A DNA stretch of 36,980 bases from assembly GCA_937927975.1 (NCBI GenBank), contig CALEZT010000013.1, forward strand, positions 1 through 36,980, read 5' to 3'. Position 1 is the stretch's first letter. Each line of letters starts with the position of its first letter. Of the stretch, positions 33,214-36,980 are shown piece after piece. The notes under the pieces were generated by a model. The model ran no database searches and was not told where the DNA came from. It was given only the letters and a program-made list of their open reading frames with translations. This stretch comes from an uncultured Phycisphaerales bacterium. Its GTDB lineage: Bacteria > Planctomycetota > Phycisphaerae > Sedimentisphaerales > Anaerobacaceae. A program made the translations under genes and the position numbers.

Positions 33214-36200
33214 ATGCGACTTGAGAAGATCATACTCGACGGATTCAAGAGTTTTGCGGATAAGACGGAGTTCAACTTCGATGCCAAGATCACAGGGATC
33301 GTCGGACCCAACGGTTGCGGCAAGAGCAACGTGGTCGACGCGGTCAAGTGGGTGCTCGGGGAGCAGAAGCTCAAGAGCCTCCGCAGCGACCAGATGGCCG
33401 ACGTGATCTTCGGCGGCAGCGGCAGTCGCAAGCCGCTCGGCGTTGCGGAAGTGACCCTGGTGCTCTCCAATCCGAACACCGCCGACACGCAGGGCAACGC
33501 CAGCGGTCGTCTGGCTATCGAGACCGAGCAGGTCTCGATCTCCCGCCGAATCTACCGCAGCGGCGAGTGCGAGTACCGCATCAACGGCAAGCTCGCCCGG
33601 CTCAAGGACATCCGAGAGCTGTTCATGGACACCGGCGTCGCCACCCGGGCCTACTCGATCATCGAGCAGGGCCAGGTCGAGCAACTGGTCAGCGCGTCCA
33701 AGCAGGACCGACGGCTGGTCTTCGAAGAGGCCGCCGGCATCAGCAAGTACAAGGCCCACAAGAAAGAGGCGATCCGCAAACTCGAACGCACCGATCAGAA
33801 TCTGCTTCGTCTGGCCGACATTCTGGCCGAGGTCGGCAAGCGCCTTCGCAGCGTCAAGCTCCAGGCGGGCAAGGCCCGCAACTACCTCGAATACAGCCAG
33901 CGGCTCAAGGAGCTGCAGGTGAACTATTCGCTCGTCGAATATGGCAAGAACAGAGACCAGCTCGATGAGAAGAACGGAATTCTCCGCCAGTCGGAGGAGT
34001 TGTTCTCAGCCGCGGCGGCCGAGGAGGCCGGCGCCGAGGCCGAGGCCAGTCGGCTCGGAAACGAGATCGTCGAGAAGGAGCATCGGCTCAGCGAAACCGG
34101 AAACTCTCTGGTCGCCATCCAGAGCAAGATCGATCAGAAGCTCCAGCGGATCGAGTTCCTTCGCTCGCGGATCGTGGAACTGGAGCAGCGAAAGAACACC
34201 GCGTCGCAGGAGATCGAGCGGCTCCGCGTCCAGGGGGAGGGCCTCAAACGCGACGTGATCAAGCACCAGGACGATCTGGCCGACTGCGATCGAATCGTCA
34301 AGGACAAGAACGAGGCAATCGATCGGGTCCAGAAGATCGTCTGCGAGGTGGACATCCAGCTTCGCTCGCTGCAGGCGGAACTGGAGGACGAGAAGTCGGG
34401 CATCATCGACATCGTGCGTCGGACCGCGCAGCTTCACAACGAGATCCAGAGCCTTTCGAATTACCGCAGCAATCTATCGAGCCAGAAAGAGCGTTTGGCG
34501 GGACGGGCTCAGACCGCCAAGGCCGAGTTGGAGCGAGTCCTCACCGACAAGGCCCAGCACAACGCCCGGCTCGGCGATATCGCCAAGGTGATCGAGGAAC
34601 TGGAGAAGAACCTGGAGTCCAAGAGGCTGAGCATCGAGGACACCGAGAAGCAGATCGCCGAGGGATCGAAGCGGCTGTCCGTCGCGAAGGAATCCCGAAG
34701 CGCGTTCAACAGCGAGCTGTCCGTGCTGGTCGACATGGAGCGACGGTACGAGGGCCTGGGCAACGCGGTCAAGAACATCGTCAAGTCGCAGAAGGACCAG
34801 AACAAGCGTCTCGACTACCTCGACGGGATCCTGGCCGAGAAAATCGGGACCGAGGTCCGGTACGCCGGAGCGGTCGAGGCCGCGCTCGAAGGCCTCACAG
34901 ACGTGCTGCTCGTCGATGACAGCGACAGGCTCCTGCAGGACCAGCGGACGCTGTCGAGCTTCGAAGGCCGCGTGCATTTCTACAGTCTGGATCGGGTCGA
35001 GCCGTTCGTGGACGACGCCGACTTCTCCAGGTATCCCTTTGTCAAGGGACGCCTCGTCGAGTTCGTCAAATGCGAGAGTCGGTATGCGCCGCTGGCCTGG
35101 AGTCTGCTGGGCAGGACGCTCGTCGTGGACTCGCTCGAAGCGGTCAAGGAACTGCCGGACCGGATGCGGATCGGGTACCGCTTCGTCACTCTGGGCGGCG
35201 AGAGCCTCGGTGCCGACGGCTTGCTTCGCCTGGGGCCCATGGGCAAGACGACCGGTCTGATCTCGCGTCGCAGCCGGATCAGCGAATTGGAGGAGGCCAT
35301 CGCGGGCCTCAACGCAGAGATTGTCCGGCTGGACGGCCAGATCCAGCAGAATGGCCAGACCAAGGCTCATTTGGAGAAGCTCTGCAAGGAGCTTCGGACC
35401 GCCATCTACGAGGCCAATACCGAGAAGACGCAGGTCAATTCGAAGCTGGCCATGTACGAACGCGACATCAAGCGGCTCAAGGACGAAGAACCGCTGATCG
35501 CCAGCGAGATCGGCTCGCTCGAATCGCAGATCGCCCAGTCGGTGCAGCGCGAGTACGACTCCAAGCAGCGGCTCGGCGAACTTGAGACGGTGAACAATCA
35601 GCGGAAGGCCCGCATCGCGGACATCGAGGAACGCTATAGCGAGCTTCGAGATCAGCAGCAGGACCGGATGCAGGATCTGACGGACCTGAAGGTCCGGCTC
35701 GGCCAGGCGCTCGAGCAGCAGAAAGGTCTGCGTCAGATCATCGAGCGGCTCGAAGGCCAGATGCACGCGAGCCTCCGCACGCTGGCGGGCGTGCAAGAAG
35801 AGGTCCGGGCCGGAGGCGCCCACCTCCTCGATGCGCAGCGCGACATTCTCGTCAGCGAGACCGCGGTCTCCGACCTGTACGTAGAGAAAGAGGCCGCCCA
35901 GCAGGCCAACCGGCTCCTGCAGGAGCAGCTCGAAACCCTCGTGGCTCAGCAGAAGCACAAGGATGAGTTCGTCCGCGCCACGCGGGTTCGCAAGGCCGAG
36001 ATCGAGCACAGGATCAACGAGCTGCGGATTGAGCTGGGACAGGTGAGCGTCCGCCAGCAGGGGCTGATCGACCGCGTGAAAGAGGAGCTGCAGATCGATC
36101 TGGCCCAGACCTACGAGACGCGCACCACCAGCAGCGACGTGGACTGGGAGCAGGTCAAGAACGAGATCACCGAACTGCGCGGCAAGATCGAACGGCTGGG

Positions 36201-36816
36201 CAATGTGAACCTCGATTCCATCGCCGAGCAGGACACGCTGGAGGAACGCCACAACTTCCTGGCCACCCAGGTCCAGGACCTCACCGAGAGCAAGAAGCAG
36301 CTCGAAGAGCTGATCGCCAGGCTCAACAAGCAGAGCCGCGACAAGTTCGTCGAGACGTTCGACCAGATCCGCGTGAATTTCCAGCAGATCTTCCGCAAGC
36401 TCTTCGGCGGCGGCAAGGCCGACATCGTCCTGGAGGAGTCGGACGACGTCCTCGAAGCGGGCATCGAGGTAATCGCCAAGCCACCGGGCAAGGAGACCCG
36501 CAGCATCTCGCTGCTCAGCGGCGGGGAGAAATCGATGACCGCGATGGCCTTGCTGTTTGCGGTGTTCCGAACGAAACCTTCGCCGTTCTGCTTCCTGGAC
36601 GAGGTGGACGCGGCGCTCGACGAGGCCAACAACGAGCGGTTCACCATGCTCCTGCGGGATTTCGGCATCGACAGCCAGTTCATCGTGGTCACGCACTCCA
36701 AGCGCACGATGAGCGTCGCGCAGCAGCTCTTCGGCGTCACGATGCAGCAGCAGGGCGTCAGCAAGCGGATCGCGGTCCGCTTCGACGAATACGACAGCGA
36801 AACCGCCGCGGCGTAG
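33214..36816 (+). CDS. smc: Chromosome segregation protein SMC
   Basis: A 1200-residue SMC ATPase, the usual length, which forms dimers that organise and segregate the chromosome with ScpA and ScpB. The N-terminal head has FKSFADKTEF and Walker A GPNGCGKS (31-38), followed by SDQMADVIFGGS. Long coiled coils span about 170-500 and 690-1020. The hinge (about 510-650) includes YLDGILAEKIGTEVRYAGAV. The C-terminal head has the signature LLSGGEKS (1100-1107) and Walker B FCFLDEVDAALDE (Asp1129, Glu1130), then THSKRTM. The ATG at 33214 has only a weak AGG upstream. It lies 89 bases after the FlgI-like gene in the same direction and may be cotranscribed. ScpA and ScpB are not in the window. Confidence 0.98.
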   Translation: MRLEKIILDGFKSFADKTEFNFDAKITGIVGPNGCGKSNVVDAVKWVLGEQKLKSLRSDQMADVIFGGSGSRKPLGVAEVTLVLSNPNTADTQGNASGRLAIETEQVSISRRIYRSGECEYRINGKLARLKDIRELFMDTGVATRAYSIIEQGQVEQLVSASKQDRRLVFEEAAGISKYKAHKKEAIRKLERTDQNLLRLADILAEVGKRLRSVKLQAGKARNYLEYSQRLKELQVNYSLVEYGKNRDQLDEKNGILRQSEELFSAAAAEEAGAEAEASRLGNEIVEKEHRLSETGNSLVAIQSKIDQKLQRIEFLRSRIVELEQRKNTASQEIERLRVQGEGLKRDVIKHQDDLADCDRIVKDKNEAIDRVQKIVCEVDIQLRSLQAELEDEKSGIIDIVRRTAQLHNEIQSLSNYRSNLSSQKERLAGRAQTAKAELERVLTDKAQHNARLGDIAKVIEELEKNLESKRLSIEDTEKQIAEGSKRLSVAKESRSAFNSELSVLVDMERRYEGLGNAVKNIVKSQKDQNKRLDYLDGILAEKIGTEVRYAGAVEAALEGLTDVLLVDDSDRLLQDQRTLSSFEGRVHFYSLDRVEPFVDDADFSRYPFVKGRLVEFVKCESRYAPLAWSLLGRTLVVDSLEAVKELPDRMRIGYRFVTLGGESLGADGLLRLGPMGKTTGLISRRSRISELEEAIAGLNAEIVRLDGQIQQNGQTKAHLEKLCKELRTAIYEANTEKTQVNSKLAMYERDIKRLKDEEPLIASEIGSLESQIAQSVQREYDSKQRLGELETVNNQRKARIADIEERYSELRDQQQDRMQDLTDLKVRLGQALEQQKGLRQIIERLEGQMHASLRTLAGVQEEVRAGGAHLLDAQRDILVSETAVSDLYVEKEAAQQANRLLQEQLETLVAQQKHKDEFVRATRVRKAEIEHRINELRIELGQVSVRQQGLIDRVKEELQIDLAQTYETRTTSSDVDWEQVKNEITELRGKIERLGNVNLDSIAEQDTLEERHNFLATQVQDLTESKKQLEELIARLNKQSRDKFVETFDQIRVNFQQIFRKLFGGGKADIVLEESDDVLEAGIEVIAKPPGKETRSISLLSGGEKSMTAMALLFAVFRTKPSPFCFLDEVDAALDEANNERFTMLLRDFGIDSQFIVVTHSKRTMSVAQQLFGVTMQQQGVSKRIAVRFDEYDSETAAA

Positions 36817-36980
36817 ATCGTGGGATCCCTCGTCCGAGCATTCCTTCGTGGCTTCCTGGGGCGAAGGCTGTGACAAGTCCGTTCGCAGTGGTGCCACAAG
36901 GTGCTCGTTTCTGTGTGAGCGGTCTAGGGTGTGACTAATTTTTCTGGCGCGAAATTTGGGGGCTTTGTAGAATACGGGCA
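36817..36980. other. Gene-free end of the window
   Basis: No gene is visible after the smc stop. TAGAAT at 36968-36973 could be the -10 of a promoter for a gene beyond the window, but its -35 is poor. Confidence 0.3.

Noticed and set aside
34474..36897. An 807-codon open frame on the minus strand opposite smc
   Set aside because: It mirrors the codon bias of smc and has low-complexity Leu/Asp/Arg composition with no recognisable domain; the smc protein is unambiguous.
36945..36959. TGGCGCG-N4-TTGG, considered as a sigma54 promoter
   Set aside because: The -12 GC is replaced by GG and no downstream gene is in the window to support it.

Overview
The window is GC-rich, gene-dense bacterial DNA that most likely comes from a member of the Planctomycetota, perhaps the Phycisphaerae or Sedimentisphaerales. 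This is an inference from content: a Tat-exported sulfatase, a PEP-CTERM-type exported protein, secreted right-handed beta-helix and leucine-rich-repeat proteins, a FlgI-like lipoprotein fused to HEAT repeats, an RND metal pump, and the bacterial long form of glycerol-1-phosphate dehydrogenase. UGA is an ordinary stop codon here. Several upstream regions carry sigma70-type promoters with 17-base spacers, two of them very close to consensus.

Layout. 1-3.4 kb: the tail of a probable serine hydrolase, a sulfatase (-), glycerol-1-phosphate dehydrogenase whose first exon-like 25 codons are in a different frame (+), and a STAS protein (-). 3.6-7.8 kb: an overlapping + strand operon of a PLD-like protein, a DEDD-type exonuclease, a PanE-like reductase and a MutS2 without its usual Smr nuclease domain. 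A large imperfect palindrome (7.85-8.0 kb) separates it from a convergent two-gene operon, iron-containing alcohol dehydrogenase plus ABM monooxygenase. 9.6-13.8 kb: a decayed gene tail, a secreted CARDB/beta-helix protein with an in-frame UGA right after its signal peptide, and a convergent prolyl oligopeptidase.

14-20 kb: a small coiled-coil lipoprotein, the mechanosensitive channel MscL, a DUF481 outer-membrane barrel, tRNA-Lys(TTT), then two minus-strand exported proteins (PEP-CTERM and LRR/beta-helix), each behind a strong promoter. 20-26.6 kb: a heavy-metal efflux cluster, made of a His/Cys-rich exported protein followed by CzcC-, CzcB- and CzcA-like subunits. The adaptor and the pump both carry extra Cys/His clusters; the one in the pump looks like a heavy-metal-binding module inserted into the porter domain.

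26.6-37 kb: a small exported protein with a C-terminal membrane anchor behind a structured leader, a lipoprotein of about 21 ankyrin repeats (-), a lipoprotein of unknown function with a clear terminator (-), a FlgI-like/HEAT lipoprotein, and a full-length SMC chromosome-condensation ATPase. No mobile element, CRISPR array or rRNA was seen. The most unusual items are the metal-binding insertion in CzcA with its Cys/His-rich partners, the FlgI-HEAT lipoprotein next to smc, the long palindrome after mutS2, and the two genes with apparent reading-frame breaks.
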